Of a stretch of 64,000 nucleotides of DNA, positions 7,102 through 25,276 are shown one piece after another. The notes under the pieces were generated by a model. That model was given only the letters and a program-made list of their open reading frames with translations. It was not told the DNA's origin and did not search any database. The stretch lies in the NCBI RefSeq assembly GCF_014197615.1, contig NZ_JACIFY010000010.1, positions 173,278 through 237,277 on the forward strand, given 5' to 3'. A program made the translations under genes and the position numbers. The number at the start of each line of letters is the position of its first letter. The stretch's first letter is position 1. The stretch comes from Rhizobium esperanzae. Its GTDB lineage: Bacteria; Pseudomonadota; Alphaproteobacteria; Rhizobiales; Rhizobiaceae.

Positions 7102-7992
7102 CTATGCCTTCAAATGGAGCCGCGCCGCATAAAGCGCGATCGCCGCCGCATTCGAGACGTTGAGTGATTTGATCGCCCCCGGCATGTCGAGACGGGCAAG
7201 GGCATTGACGGTTTCCCGCGTTTTCTGTCGCAGGCCCTTGCCCTCGGAGCCGAGCACCAGCGCCAGTTTCTCCCCCGAGAAGGTGCCTTCGAGCGGCGCC
7301 GGCCCTTCCGAATCGAGGCCGATGGTGGAGAAACCGAGCTTGTGCAATTCACCGAGCGCATCGGCGAGATTGGTGACCTGTATATAGGGGATCAGTTCCA
7401 GCGCGCCGGAGGCGGATTTGGCCAGCACGCCGGATTCGGTCGGGCTGTGTCTCTGGGTGGTGATAACGGCGCCGGCATTGAAGGCAACGGCCGAGCGCAT
7501 GATCGCGCCGACATTGTGCGGATCGGTGACCTGGTCGAGGACAAGCAGGAGAGGGCTGTCCTTCAGCGCTTCGAGCCGGCGCACCGGCAGCGGCCGCGTT
7601 TCCAGCATGACGCCCTGATGGATCGCCTCGGGGCCAAGCACCTTGTCGATATCCTGCGGCGAGACGATCTCGAAGGGAATGCCAAGGGTCTCGGCGTCGA
7701 TTTCGAGCCGCGCCAGCGCGTTCTGCGTTACGAAGAGCTTGATCTTCTTGCGCTCGGGATTGTCGAGCGCTGCGCGCACCGTATGCAGGCCGTAGAGATG
7801 CACCTGGTCGGGCGCCAGCGCCGGCGGCTTCCAGTCATCGCCCCCACGCCTGCGCTTCTGCGGCGGAGGTGTCGGAATCTCGCCGCGTTCGCGCTTGGCG
7901 TCACGGTGCGCGCGCCGCAGCGTGGCGTAATGCGTATCCTTGGCGGATGGGTCTGTCGCGGCCTTGCCGCCGGATTTCTTATCTTTGCTCAT
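7102..7992 (-). CDS. rlmB: 23S rRNA (guanosine-2'-O)-methyltransferase, TrmH/SpoU family
   Basis: A 296-residue SPOUT-class methyltransferase. After a basic N-terminal extension of about 60 residues comes the substrate-binding L7Ae-like part (LYGLHTVRAAL), then the three SpoU motifs: DPHNVGAIMRSA, LVLGSEGKGLR and IKSLNVSNAAAIALY. These build the trefoil knot that binds S-adenosylmethionine. RlmB methylates the 2'-OH of G2251 in the peptidyl-transferase region; the exact target here is inferred from the family. It is divergent from the tRNA-Tyr/tRNA-Gly/tuf unit. Confidence 0.88.
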   Translation of the reverse strand: MSKDKKSGGKAATDPSAKDTHYATLRRAHRDAKRERGEIPTPPPQKRRRGGDDWKPPALAPDQVHLYGLHTVRAALDNPERKKIKLFVTQNALARLEIDAETLGIPFEIVSPQDIDKVLGPEAIHQGVMLETRPLPVRRLEALKDSPLLLVLDQVTDPHNVGAIMRSAVAFNAGAVITTQRHSPTESGVLAKSASGALELIPYIQVTNLADALGELHKLGFSTIGLDSEGPAPLEGTFSGEKLALVLGSEGKGLRQKTRETVNALARLDMPGAIKSLNVSNAAAIALYAARLHLKA

Positions 7993-8094
7993 GCGGCTTT
8001 ATAGCCATGGCGCTCGCTGCCGCATAGGCTTTCTTTCATGTGCCGGCTTTCGGCAGAGAATGAAATTTTTCGTGTTTTTTCCGTTGTCATCGTG

Positions 8095-8123
8095 TTGACA
8101 GACGGAAATGCTCCGGTCATATA
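8095..8123 (+). promoter_or_regulatory. Promoter of the tRNA-Tyr/tRNA-Gly/tuf unit
   Basis: A consensus -35 TTGACA (8095-8100) is followed after 17 bp by CATATA (8118-8123) as the -10. It lies about 74 bp upstream of tRNA-Tyr, the expected distance for a stable-RNA promoter. No other hexamer pair of this quality is seen in the gap. Confidence 0.7.
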
Positions 8124-8196
8124 CGCGGCGCAGACGACGGGGCGGCAACGCTTCGAAGTCTAGCAAACTTGGTCTTCTAGATCCGGACGAAAAACT

Positions 8197-8281
8197 GGAG
8201 AGATGCCCGAGTGGTTAAAGGGGACGGACTGTAAATCCGTTGGCTCAGCCTACGTTGGTTCAAATCCAACTCTCTCCACCA
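8197..8281 (+). tRNA. tRNA-Tyr (anticodon GTA)
   Basis: An 85-nt class II tRNA with long variable arm and encoded CCA. GGAGAGA pairs with TCTCTCC, the anticodon stem ACGGA/TCCGT encloses CTGTAAA, and the T-loop TTCAAAT is normal. Anticodon GUA reads UAU and UAC. Confidence 0.95.
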
Positions 8282-8305
8282 TTCGTCATCGGATCGGACC
8301 ACCCC

Positions 8306-8379
8306 GCGGGTATAGCTCAATGGTAGAGCAGCAGCCTTCCAAGCTGAATACGCGGGTTCGATTCCCGCTACCCGCTCCA
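8306..8379 (+). tRNA. tRNA-Gly (anticodon TCC)
   Basis: A 74-nt cloverleaf with CCA encoded. GCGGGTA pairs with TACCCGC, the anticodon loop is CTTCCAA with anticodon UCC, and the T-arm GCGGG TTCGATT CCCGC is perfect. It is 24 bp after tRNA-Tyr and surely on the same transcript. Confidence 0.95.
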
Positions 8380-8706
8380 GTTTTCCTCAGCTCCGTTCAA
8401 GTGTCCTTTGCTGCCGCGATCATTCGGTGGGCAGATGTTTCCCACGTGGTTGGCGATAGCGGCTGGCGGCTGGCAGGCGAGGGTGCTCGACCCCGAGCAG
8501 TCCAGGCGATTTTCTTCAAGGATTTCAGCGATTTTCAAGGGGGCTTCGGCGAATCGCCTTGCAGGCGGCGAATTATCCCCCATATGCGCTGTCACACCAA
8601 GAATGGCGTCTGCAATTAAGTCTTGCGCAATTTCGCCGAAAGCCTTAAACGGCGGCACTAAACCGGTTCGCCGGGGTCCACTATTTCGTTCACAGGAAGC
8701 ATTCAA
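8380..8706 (+). other. tRNA-Gly to tuf spacer and tuf leader
   Basis: A 327-bp stretch without a convincing gene. It ends with the ribosome-binding region CAGGAAG just before the tuf ATG. No clear terminator separates the tRNAs from tuf, so tuf is probably read through from the promoter at 8095; a weak TTGCGC-N17-TAAACG pair near 8623 might add a second start. Confidence 0.5.
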
Positions 8707-9882
<1,176 letters not shown>

Positions 9883-9910
9883 TCCTGGATTACCTTCAAT
9901 TCCTGAAAAA

Positions 9911-9935
9911 CCCCGCTGGAAACGGCGGGGTTTTT
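9911..9935 (+). terminator. Rho-independent terminator after tufA
   Basis: CCCCGC (9911-9916) pairs with GCGGGG (9925-9930), followed by TTTTT and preceded by AAAAA, so it could act in both directions. Confidence 0.88.
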
Positions 9936-10084
9936 GCGTTTTGATGCCCGTCGGTTGGCTTAACAACTGTTGTAAAAATATCGTTAAATTTGCCCGTCAC
10001 AGTATTTTGTTCATCTAGCATTCAGAAACCGGTTGTGATTGCTCCATTTTAGTCCAGAATCCTCCTTGCAAAGAGGAGAGCCGG

Positions 10085-10219
10085 ATGATTCCAAAGGCCA
10101 CATTCGCTGCGACGATATTCGCAATGTATGTTTTCACGATGTTTTTCATCGCTGCAATTCCGCAAGAGGTTGTTCAGGCAGCCGGAGTGCAGGTCAACGA
10201 GATAAGCGTCGTCAAGTGA
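10085..10219 (+). CDS. Small membrane protein (44 aa)
   Basis: A 44-codon frame beginning MIPKATFAATIFAMYVFTMF and ending NEISVVK. One hydrophobic stretch covers roughly residues 6-25. A strong GAGGAGAG ribosome-binding site stands just upstream, which is the main support. Its TGA stop codon lies inside the 5' arm of a 15-bp inverted repeat. No family is recognised and the gene is a candidate only. Confidence 0.55.
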   Translation: MIPKATFAATIFAMYVFTMFFIAAIPQEVVQAAGVQVNEISVVK

Positions 10220-10251
10220 CGACGTTGGAGGTGAGGGTCGTCACTTGACGA
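10209..10251. promoter_or_regulatory. Long inverted repeat overlapping a stop codon
   Basis: The arm 10209-10223 is the exact reverse complement of 10237-10251, giving a 15-bp stem with a 13-nt loop. Each arm is itself nearly palindromic (GTCGTCAAGTGACGAC at 10208-10223). No T-run follows, so it is not a classic terminator. It might be an mRNA-stabilising hairpin, a factor-dependent stop, or a double operator upstream of the SDR gene. Confidence 0.55.
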
Positions 10252-10420
10252 TCCTTGCAGAGCATCGCAGGCTTCTGCGGTGATTGGAAATGATCGGCCA
10301 GGGTGCTCCGGATAGGATGCTCCTGGTGACGCAGGGATGAACCCTTGCCGGACGCTCGCTTGCTCTTCGCGCCGAAGCGTCTAACTATGCCTCCGATTTC
10401 ATCACGCGGAGGATATCTTC

Positions 10421-11314
10421 ATGAAGAAGCGAATTCTGTTCACGGGCGGCTCGGGCAAGGCAGGTCGCCATACCGTGCCGTGGCTCGTCAAATCAGGTTA
10501 CGAGGTGCACAACCTCGATCTCGTGCCGCTGGACAGCCCGGGCGTCACCAATCTCATTGCCGACATCACCGATAGCGGTCAGGTCTTCAACGCGCTCTCG
10601 ATGCACCGCGATTTTCCCGATCTCGATGCGGGCAGGGGCGTGCAGCCCTTCGATGCCGTCGTGCATTTCGCCGCCATCCCGCGTATCCTGATCAAGCCCG
10701 ACAACGAGACCTTCCGCATCAACACGATGGGCACCTATAATGTCATCGAGGCGGCGGTGAAGCTCGGCATCAGGAAGATCATCGTCGCATCGAGCGAGAC
10801 GACCTACGGCGTCTGCTTCGCCGAGGGTCATCGCGATTTCCACCAGTTCCCGCTGGAGGAGGATTATGACGTCAATCCGATGGATTCCTACGGGCTTTCC
10901 AAGGTGGTCAACGAAAAGACGGCTCGCGCCTTTGCCGAACGTTCGGGCTTCGACATCTATGCGCTGCGAATCGGCAACGTCATCGAGCCGCACGAATATG
11001 AGCGGTTCCCCACCTATTTTGCCAATCCCGAGATGCGCAAGCGCATCGCCTGGAGCTATATCGATGCCCGCGATCTCGGGCAGATCTGCCATCTCTGTAT
11101 CGAAAAGGACGGTCTCGGCTATCAGGTCTTCAACGCCGCCAACGACACCGTCTCGGCCAATACGCCGTCGAAAGAGCTTGCAAAGCGATTCTTCCCGAAC
11201 GTGCCCTTCACCCGCGAGATCGGCGAATATGAAGGCCTGCTCTCCAATCGCAAGATCCGCGAGGTGCTGGGATTTAAAGAAGAGCATGATTGGCGCAAAT
11301 ATGTGAAGGTCTGA
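10421..11314 (+). CDS. NAD-dependent epimerase/dehydratase (extended SDR)
   Basis: A 297-residue nucleotide-sugar-type SDR protein. The dinucleotide motif is GGSGKAG (residues 9-15), a variant of GxxGxxG; the active-site pair is Y157 and K161 in SYGLSK, with a serine in VASSETTYG before it. Aspartate 33 at the end of the second strand (NLDL) suggests NAD(H). Family members epimerise or dehydrate sugar nucleotides, or oxidise sugars such as uronates; the substrate cannot be told. GGAGGATAT precedes the start. It sits alone between tuf and tRNA-Trp, in the middle of an otherwise conserved translation gene order. Confidence 0.8.
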   Translation: MKKRILFTGGSGKAGRHTVPWLVKSGYEVHNLDLVPLDSPGVTNLIADITDSGQVFNALSMHRDFPDLDAGRGVQPFDAVVHFAAIPRILIKPDNETFRINTMGTYNVIEAAVKLGIRKIIVASSETTYGVCFAEGHRDFHQFPLEEDYDVNPMDSYGLSKVVNEKTARAFAERSGFDIYALRIGNVIEPHEYERFPTYFANPEMRKRIAWSYIDARDLGQICHLCIEKDGLGYQVFNAANDTVSANTPSKELAKRFFPNVPFTREIGEYEGLLSNRKIREVLGFKEEHDWRKYVKV

Positions 11315-11390
11315 ACCGAGCTTGGCGGCGCGATGAAAAGGCCGATTGCTCGCATATGCATAGAATGGCTTTGAAAATCGAAAATCGTGC

Positions 11391-11418
11391 TTGCCATTCC
11401 GCTGCCGTCGTCTTAAAG
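11391..11418 (+). promoter_or_regulatory. Possible tRNA-Trp promoter
   Basis: TTGCCA (11391-11396) and TTAAAG (11413-11418) are 16 bp apart and lie about 65 bp before tRNA-Trp. The match to consensus is partial, so this is a weak prediction. Confidence 0.35.
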
Positions 11419-11482
11419 GGAGCGCCATGCTTTTCAGCAGCGATTTGCGGGCCTTGGCCCGGACGCTGAATGATCGGTATGA

Positions 11483-11558
<76 letters not shown>

Positions 11559-11752
11559 TTTTCCTCGATGCGGGACAGCGCGGACATGCTCGCGGCATTC
11601 CGGCCAGGGGATTATTGGTGGTAACTAATTTCGTTAAACTTCGGTTTCCCTCTTGTGTATTCGGAAATCGGTGTTTATTTAGGGTTCAACAGACACGCGG
11701 TGCGTGGGGCTGATAGTTTCAGCTTTACGCGCCGTAATTGCGTGGGCAGTCG

Positions 11753-11953
11753 ATGGCATCCAAATCCAATCCGTTTGCGTTTCTGCAGCAGGTTCGCTCC
11801 GAGACGTCCAAAGTTACATGGCCGTCGCGCCGCGAGACGATGATCTCGACGGTTATGGTGCTTGTGATGGTGGTTTTCGCTGCGCTGTTTTTCTTTGCCG
11901 CTGACCAGCTGATCGGCTGGGTTCTGAGCTTCGTGCTGAATACCGGCAACTGA
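11753..11953 (+). CDS. secE: Preprotein translocase subunit SecE
   Basis: A 66-residue protein with the single-span SecE core: the amphipathic QVRSETSKVTWPSRRET segment followed by one transmembrane helix (MISTVMVLVMVVFAALFFF). SecE clamps the SecY pore in the inner membrane. The short form with one helix is normal outside enterobacteria. The ATG at 11753 gives the conserved start MASKSNPF; an upstream in-frame GTG would add five residues without support. nusG follows after 17 bp. Confidence 0.93.
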   Translation: MASKSNPFAFLQQVRSETSKVTWPSRRETMISTVMVLVMVVFAALFFFAADQLIGWVLSFVLNTGN

Positions 11954-11970
11954 TACGGGTGGAGATGAAA

Positions 11971-12501
11971 ATGGCGGCACGTTGGTACATCGTCCACGCA
12001 TATTCCAATTTTGAGAAGAAGGTCGCTGAAGACATCGAGAACAAGGCTCGCCAGAAGGGGCTTGAGCACCTGTTCGAGAAGATCCTTGTGCCGACCGAAA
12101 AGGTGGTGGAAGTGCGTCGCGGCCGCAAGGTCGATTCCGAGCGCAAGTTTTTCCCCGGCTACGTCATGGTTCGCGCCAATCTGACTGATGAAGCCTACCA
12201 CCTGATCAAGAATACGCCGAAGGTCACCGGTTTCCTCGGCTCCGACAATAAGCCCGTTCCGATTCCGGATTATGAAGCCGAGCGTATTCTCGGCCAGGTC
12301 CAGGAAGGTGTCGAGCGGCCGAAGGCCTCCATCACCTTCGAGATCGGCGAGCAGGTTCGTGTTTCCGACGGCCCGTTCGCTTCGTTCAACGGCACGGTTC
12401 AGGATGTGGACGAAGAACGTTCGCGCCTGAAGGTTGAAGTGTCGATCTTCGGCCGCGCAACGCCGGTCGAGTTGGAATACGCTCAGGTCGAGAAGGTCTG
12501 A
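11971..12501 (+). CDS. nusG: Transcription termination/antitermination protein NusG
   Basis: A 176-residue protein that binds RNA polymerase and couples it to the ribosome or to Rho. The NGN domain starts MAARWYIVHAYSNFEKKVA, and the C-terminal KOW domain includes GEQVRVSDGPFASFNGTVQ. The ATG at 11971 is chosen because GGAG stands six bases upstream; GTG 11959 and ATG 11965 are too close to or before that site. It lies between secE and the rplK operon as in most bacteria. Confidence 0.95.
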   Translation: MAARWYIVHAYSNFEKKVAEDIENKARQKGLEHLFEKILVPTEKVVEVRRGRKVDSERKFFPGYVMVRANLTDEAYHLIKNTPKVTGFLGSDNKPVPIPDYEAERILGQVQEGVERPKASITFEIGEQVRVSDGPFASFNGTVQDVDEERSRLKVEVSIFGRATPVELEYAQVEKV

Positions 12502-12540
12502 TTGCTGGAAATTGGAAGCTGGCCTTGCGGCCTGTTTCCC

Positions 12541-12656
12541 GCGGACCTTGTCCGCACCCGCGTGGAAGGTGAGGGGTCTTAGCCGGACCCCAATGATCCG
12601 CACCACGCAACCGCAGCCGCCGGAGAGATCCGGCATCACGGGCCGGGCGACCGGCC
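12541..12656 (+). promoter_or_regulatory. Structured leader upstream of rplK
   Basis: The 176-bp gap between nusG and rplK carries three compact hairpins: GCGGAC/GTCCGC (12541-12555), GCCGGA/TCCGGC around GAGA (12619-12634) and GGCCGG/CCGGCC around GCGA (12641-12656). Ribosomal protein L1 represses rplK-rplA by binding the leader in other bacteria; which hairpin, if any, is the L1 site here is not determined. Confidence 0.45.
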
Positions 12657-12677
12657 GTTCATGAAAGGCAGAGAGAT

Positions 12678-13109
12678 ATGGCTAAGAAAGTTGCAGGCCA
12701 GCTCAAGCTTCAGGTCAAGGCAGGATCGGCAAACCCGTCCCCGCCGATTGGTCCGGCGCTTGGTCAGCGTGGCATTAACATCATGGAATTCTGCAAGGCG
12801 TTCAATGCCGCCACGCAGGAAATGGAAAAGGGCATGCCGATCCCGGTCGTCATCACCTATTACCAGGACAAGTCCTTCACCTTCGCGATGAAGCAGCCTC
12901 CGGTCAGCTACTGGCTGAAGAAGGAAGCGAAGATCACGTCCGGTTCCAAGACGCCCGGCAAGGGCGCCAAGGCCGGTTCCCTCACCAAGGCTCAGATCAA
13001 GACGATCGCAGAAGCCAAGATGAAGGATCTGAACGCAGCGGATATCGAAGGTGCAATGGCGATGATCGAGGGCTCTGCCCGCGCCATGGGCCTGGAAGTG
13101 GTGGGTTAA
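12678..13109 (+). CDS. rplK: 50S ribosomal protein L11
   Basis: A 143-residue L11 that binds the GTPase-associated centre of 23S rRNA. The conserved N-terminal [19 protein letters not shown] segment and the C-terminal RNA-binding [10 protein letters not shown] are present. It is the first gene of the rplKA pair, 4 bp before rplA. Confidence 0.97.
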   Translation: MAKKVAGQLKLQVKAGSANPSPPIGPALGQRGINIMEFCKAFNAATQEMEKGMPIPVVITYYQDKSFTFAMKQPPVSYWLKKEAKITSGSKTPGKGAKAGSLTKAQIKTIAEAKMKDLNAADIEGAMAMIEGSARAMGLEVVG

Positions 13110-13113
13110 GATC

Positions 13114-13815
13114 ATGGCTGGTAAGCGCACGCAGAAGATCAACGAAGGTGTTGATCCCACCAAGCTTTATGCTCTCTCCCTGGCCATCGGCATGGTCAAG
13201 GAACGGGCTGTCGCCAAGTTCGACGAAACCATCGAAGTCTCGATGAACCTCGGCGTCGACCCGCGCCATGCGGACCAGATGGTTCGCGGCGTCGTCAACC
13301 TGCCGAACGGCACCGGCCGTACGGTTCGTGTTGCCGTCTTCGCTCGTGGCGCCAAGGCCGATGAAGCCAAGGCTGCCGGTGCCGATATCGTCGGCGCTGA
13401 AGACCTCGTCGAAATCGTCCAGGGCGGCAAGATCGAATTCGATCGCTGCATCGCCACCCCCGATATGATGCCGCTCGTCGGTCGTCTCGGTAAGGTTCTC
13501 GGCCCCCGCGGCATGATGCCGAACCCGAAGGTCGGCACCGTCACCATGGATGTCGCCGGAGCCGTCAAGGCTTCCAAGGGCGGCGCTGTCGAGTTCCGCG
13601 TCGAGAAGGCTGGCATCGTCCATGCCGGCATCGGCAAGGCCTCGTTCGACGCCAAGGCTCTGGAAGAAAACATCCGTGCTTTCGCCGACGCCGTCATCAA
13701 GGCGAAGCCGGCTGGCGCCAAGGGCAACTACGTCAAGCGCGTGGCGATTTCGTCGACCATGGGCCCGGGCGTCAAGATCGAAGTCGGCTCGGTCACCGCA
13801 GCTCCGACTGCATAA
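13114..13815 (+). CDS. rplA: 50S ribosomal protein L1
   Basis: A 233-residue L1 of the ribosomal stalk that helps release deacylated tRNA. Typical segments include [29 protein letters not shown] and FAVHAGIGK-like [10 protein letters not shown]. In other bacteria free L1 also represses its own operon. Confidence 0.97.
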   Translation: MAGKRTQKINEGVDPTKLYALSLAIGMVKERAVAKFDETIEVSMNLGVDPRHADQMVRGVVNLPNGTGRTVRVAVFARGAKADEAKAAGADIVGAEDLVEIVQGGKIEFDRCIATPDMMPLVGRLGKVLGPRGMMPNPKVGTVTMDVAGAVKASKGGAVEFRVEKAGIVHAGIGKASFDAKALEENIRAFADAVIKAKPAGAKGNYVKRVAISSTMGPGVKIEVGSVTAAPTA

Positions 13816-14144
13816 GTTGATTGCCGGACCTCGGTCCGGTCACTGAAATTCCGGCCTCGCAAGGGGCCGGAATATTCCGGAGAAATCCGGAATCCTGTCC
13901 GAGATTGCAGGTGGTTTTCCCTTAATCACTTCGCCTGCATGAGACGGGTAAGACCCGAATTGCATGAAGTTCGCTTCTCGTAACTCGGTTCGAGCCTTGG
14001 ATGCCTTGTGCCTCTTTAGCCTTGATTGGCGCGGGAGCGCGGGGGGACAGGATCCTCAAGCGTCGCTTGGGATCTCGCATGATCCCAGGAGGCAAAAGGC
14101 AACCCGGCGGGCCCGTTTTCGGTCCCGTCAACTGGAGATAGGCA
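13816..14144 (+). promoter_or_regulatory. rplJ leader with three tandem hairpins
   Basis: A 329-bp gene-free leader. Directly after rplA come three adjacent hairpins with CCGG cores: CCGGAC/GTCCGG around CUCG (13824-13839), TTCCGGCC/GGCCGGAA (13849-13872), and ATTCCGGA/TCCGGAAT around a GAAA tetraloop (13874-13893). The rest up to GGAGATAGGC before rplJ corresponds to the long untranslated leader where the L10-L12 complex represses rplJL in E. coli. The L10 binding motif itself was not identified. Confidence 0.5.
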
Positions 14145-14663
14145 GTGGAAAGAGCGGAAAAACGCGAATTCGTCACGGAACTGAACGAAGTCTTCAAGGC
14201 TTCGGGCTCAGTCGTCGTGGCCCACTATGCTGGTGCTACAGTCGCGCAGATGAACGATTTTCGTTCGAAGATGCGTGCAGCTGGCGGTACCGTCAAAGTC
14301 GCGAAGAACCGCCTGGCCAAAATTGCCCTTCAGGGTACGGAAGCGGAAGGGATCACCAATCTCTTCAAGGGTCAGACGCTGATTGCATACAGCACCGATC
14401 CGATCACCGCTCCGAAGGTCGTCATGGATTTCGCCAAGACCAATGACAAGATCATTGTTCTGGGCGGCGCCATGGGAACAACCACGCTCAACGCCGATGC
14501 AGTCAAGTCGCTTGCGACCCTGCCTTCGCTCGATGAGCTGCGTGCGAAGCTGCTGGGCATGATCCAGACACCGGCTACCCGCATCGCTGGGGTTGTTGCA
14601 GCACCGGCAAGCCAGCTTGCCCGCGTGTTTGCGGCCTACGCCAAGAAGGACGAAGCCGCTTAA
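14145..14663 (+). CDS. rplJ: 50S ribosomal protein L10
   Basis: A 172-residue L10, the base of the L7/L12 stalk. It begins at GTG 14145 ([18 protein letters not shown]) behind GGAGATAG. The RNA-binding N-terminal part has [17 protein letters not shown] and VAKNRLAK, and the C-terminal helix that carries L12 dimers ends in [15 protein letters not shown]. Confidence 0.96.
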   Translation: MERAEKREFVTELNEVFKASGSVVVAHYAGATVAQMNDFRSKMRAAGGTVKVAKNRLAKIALQGTEAEGITNLFKGQTLIAYSTDPITAPKVVMDFAKTNDKIIVLGGAMGTTTLNADAVKSLATLPSLDELRAKLLGMIQTPATRIAGVVAAPASQLARVFAAYAKKDEAA

Positions 14664-14721
14664 GGCGGTTTTTCGCTGTTTATAATCAACCGGTTCGAAC
14701 CGAACAAAAGGAACTAGTAAA

Positions 14722-15102
<381 letters not shown>

Positions 15103-15117
15103 GCTTGAACTGCTTTT

Positions 15118-15154
15118 GGGAGGCGGCAATTGCTGCCTCCCATTTGCCGTTTTT
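15118..15154 (+). terminator. Attenuator-like hairpin after rplL
   Basis: GGGAGGCGGCAA (15118-15129) pairs with TTGCTGCCTCCC (15130-15141) with one G-T pair; a T-rich stretch ending in TTTTT (15150-15154) follows after about eight bases. It resembles the partial terminator between rplL and rpoB of E. coli that lowers polymerase output relative to ribosomal proteins. Confidence 0.6.
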
Positions 15155-15162
15155 CTGAACGA

Positions 15163-15200
15163 ATTACCCAAAAGCCGCGTCAAACCGGCTTTTGGGTAAT
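15163..15200 (+). promoter_or_regulatory. Perfect 15-bp hairpin between rplL and rpoB
   Basis: ATTACCCAAAAGCCG (15163-15177) is the exact complement of CGGCTTTTGGGTAAT (15186-15200), with an 8-nt loop. No T-run follows. In E. coli a long helix at this place is cut by RNase III; an equivalent role is inferred. Confidence 0.6.
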
Positions 15201-15363
15201 GGGTTCTTCAAAAGGATAGTCTCGCGCCGAGGGCAGCACAGCAATCCGAGCTGAGCGTTTTCGGGAGTCGGACGAGATTGAACGACCCATTGATTGACGG
15301 GATCGACTGGCCATCGGTTCCCGTCCGTTGCAGGCCCGGGTGCAAGATTTTGAAGGAGCGACG

Positions 15364-19503
<4,140 letters not shown>

Positions 19504-19693
19504 GCACTTGATAAGGCGTGCGCTGCCAATGCGGCGCACGCCGGTCCCGCCGGGCGCCGTATCCGTGTCGGCCCGGAAGGGAAGTTTCGCCGCATCTTGC
19601 GGTTATTTTCGTTTAAGCGAGGGAGGCGGCTCCCGGGAAATTGCCGCCGACCATCGCATTTTGAGGGCGCTTTAGCCCATGAAGGAGACAGGC

Positions 19694-23902
<4,209 letters not shown>

Positions 23903-23930
23903 TCCGCGGCTGACGCCGATGAATTGAAAA

Positions 23931-23959
23931 ACCGCCCGGAGCGATCCGGGCGGTTTTTG
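23931..23959 (+). terminator. Rho-independent terminator after rpoC
   Basis: ACCGCCCGGA (23931-23940) pairs perfectly with TCCGGGCGGT (23945-23954) around GCGA, followed by a T-run. This ends the secE-to-rpoC transcription block before the str operon. Confidence 0.93.
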
Positions 23960-24036
23960 TTTTTGGTCTGCTTTGATTGCTGGGGGAGGGGCGGTGTTGC
24001 TTTCGCCCATGCTGCTTTGGCGACCGGCAGCTCCCT

Positions 24037-24330
24037 TCAGTTGAAGCGGATGATCGCGACCTCGCCGTCGACGGCGCCCTGATAGGCAGAGGCGTGCGGC
24101 TCTTCGGCAGGCACCTCGGTCAGCATGCCGATCTGGTCGAGATCGGCCTCGATGAAGCCCTCCTCGGCAAGCGCGTTCAGCGCCTCGCGTACAGCCGTGT
24201 CGTCGTCGGGCGCCTTGAGCATGATGTGCAGGTCGATGCCCTCGCTGGCGTCGGACTCGTAGCCCTTGCCGATGATGATGAAGATCATCGGCCCGTCGAA
24301 ATTGTTGTCGTTGTCAGGTGTCGTAATCAT
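24037..24330 (-). CDS. Conserved hypothetical protein (97 aa)
   Basis: A 97-residue acidic protein beginning MITTPDNDNNFDGPMIFIII and ending EVAIIRFN. It has no signal peptide, no cysteine and no domain I recognise; the alternating pattern of strands and the segment DDDTAVREALNALAEEGF suggest a small alpha/beta fold. AAGGA stands about seven bases before the ATG, and codon use matches the neighbours. It is the only minus-strand gene inside the translation block and separates rpoC from rpsL. Confidence 0.7.
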   Translation of the reverse strand: MITTPDNDNNFDGPMIFIIIGKGYESDASEGIDLHIMLKAPDDDTAVREALNALAEEGFIEADLDQIGMLTEVPAEEPHASAYQGAVDGEVAIIRFN

Positions 24331-24827
24331 CGCCTGTCCTTCGGCTCTTTGACGATTCGGTCGCTCGAATCCTGCTGTGAGGGCCGTACGCCGTAATTGC
24401 TGATTCCTTAACTGCTTTTACCGCAATGCCCAAGTTTTTATCTTGGCGCACGGCCGCCATTTCGTCTAGAAGGGTGAAATCAGGGCGTCAGGCCCTGAGA
24501 TCAAGGCGATACGGCGAGTTTATTTCTTAACCGGCCTTGACGAGACAGGTGGAAACCAGTAGTACCCCGGCCATCAGATCCCATGTGAGGCTTGGCTTTT
24601 CGGGGCGACGCGCCCTGAAGTTCACCTCAAACAAGGTTCTAAACGCACGTTGAAGTCATGATGCTGCACGCATGACGCATATTTTATGCGTCCTCTGCTC
24701 CTTGTGGTCCATCTGCGGAAGCGGATCGGGCCATATTTTGCGCATTGACGGAAAGCATGCGTCACTGCCGGAGACGGCGAGAGTTCAAGCCCGCAAGGGT
24801 ACTGAGATAAACGTAAGGGATGGTTGA
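24331..24827 (+). other. Long str operon leader region
   Basis: A 497-bp stretch without a gene. It contains a CAGGGC/GCCCTG hairpin (24481-24497), a candidate promoter (24537-24565) and a sharp 8-bp hairpin GACGCATA/TATGCGTC (24674-24692). It ends with AAGGGA ahead of rpsL. The transcript leader would be about 250 nt. Confidence 0.55.
24537..24565 (+). promoter_or_regulatory. Candidate promoter of the str/S10 gene block
   Basis: TTGACG (24537-24542) and TAGTAC (24560-24565) are 17 bp apart. It is the best sigma-70-like pair in the gap between rpoC and rpsL, about 260 bp before rpsL. Confidence 0.45.
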
Positions 24828-25199
24828 ATGCCTACCGTAAACCAGCTGATCCGCAAGCCACGCCAGGCGAACGTAAAGCGTAATAAGGTTCCCGCACTCC
24901 AGGAGAACCCGCAGAAGCGCGGCGTTTGCACGCGCGTTTACACGACCACGCCGAAGAAGCCGAACTCGGCTCTGCGTAAGGTCGCCAAGATCCGCCTGAC
25001 CAACGGCTTCGAAGTCATTGGTTACATCCCCGGCGAAGGTCACAACCTTCAGGAACACTCCGTCGTCATGATCCGTGGCGGCCGCGTCAAGGACCTTCCG
25101 GGCGTCCGTTATCACATCATCCGCGGCGTTCTCGATACCCAGGGTGTCAAGAACCGCAAGCAGCGACGCTCCAAGTATGGCGCGAAGCGTCCGAAGTAA
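24828..25199 (+). CDS. rpsL: 30S ribosomal protein S12
   Basis: A 123-residue S12 of the decoding centre. The streptomycin-relevant residues are the sensitive type: K43 in TTTPKKPNS and K88 in [11 protein letters not shown]. First gene of the str operon. Confidence 0.97.
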   Translation: MPTVNQLIRKPRQANVKRNKVPALQENPQKRGVCTRVYTTTPKKPNSALRKVAKIRLTNGFEVIGYIPGEGHNLQEHSVVMIRGGRVKDLPGVRYHIIRGVLDTQGVKNRKQRRSKYGAKRPK

Positions 25200-25276
25200 T
25201 TCGGTTTTGAATAATTCGGCGCTGCGCGAGGTCCTCCGCGTGATGAAGCGCCTTAACGGTTGAAGAGACGAAAACT

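Noticed and set aside
10209..10251. Classical intrinsic terminator
   Set aside because: The stem is perfect, but no T-run follows (the bases after it are TCCTTGCAG), so it is kept as an unassigned inverted repeat.
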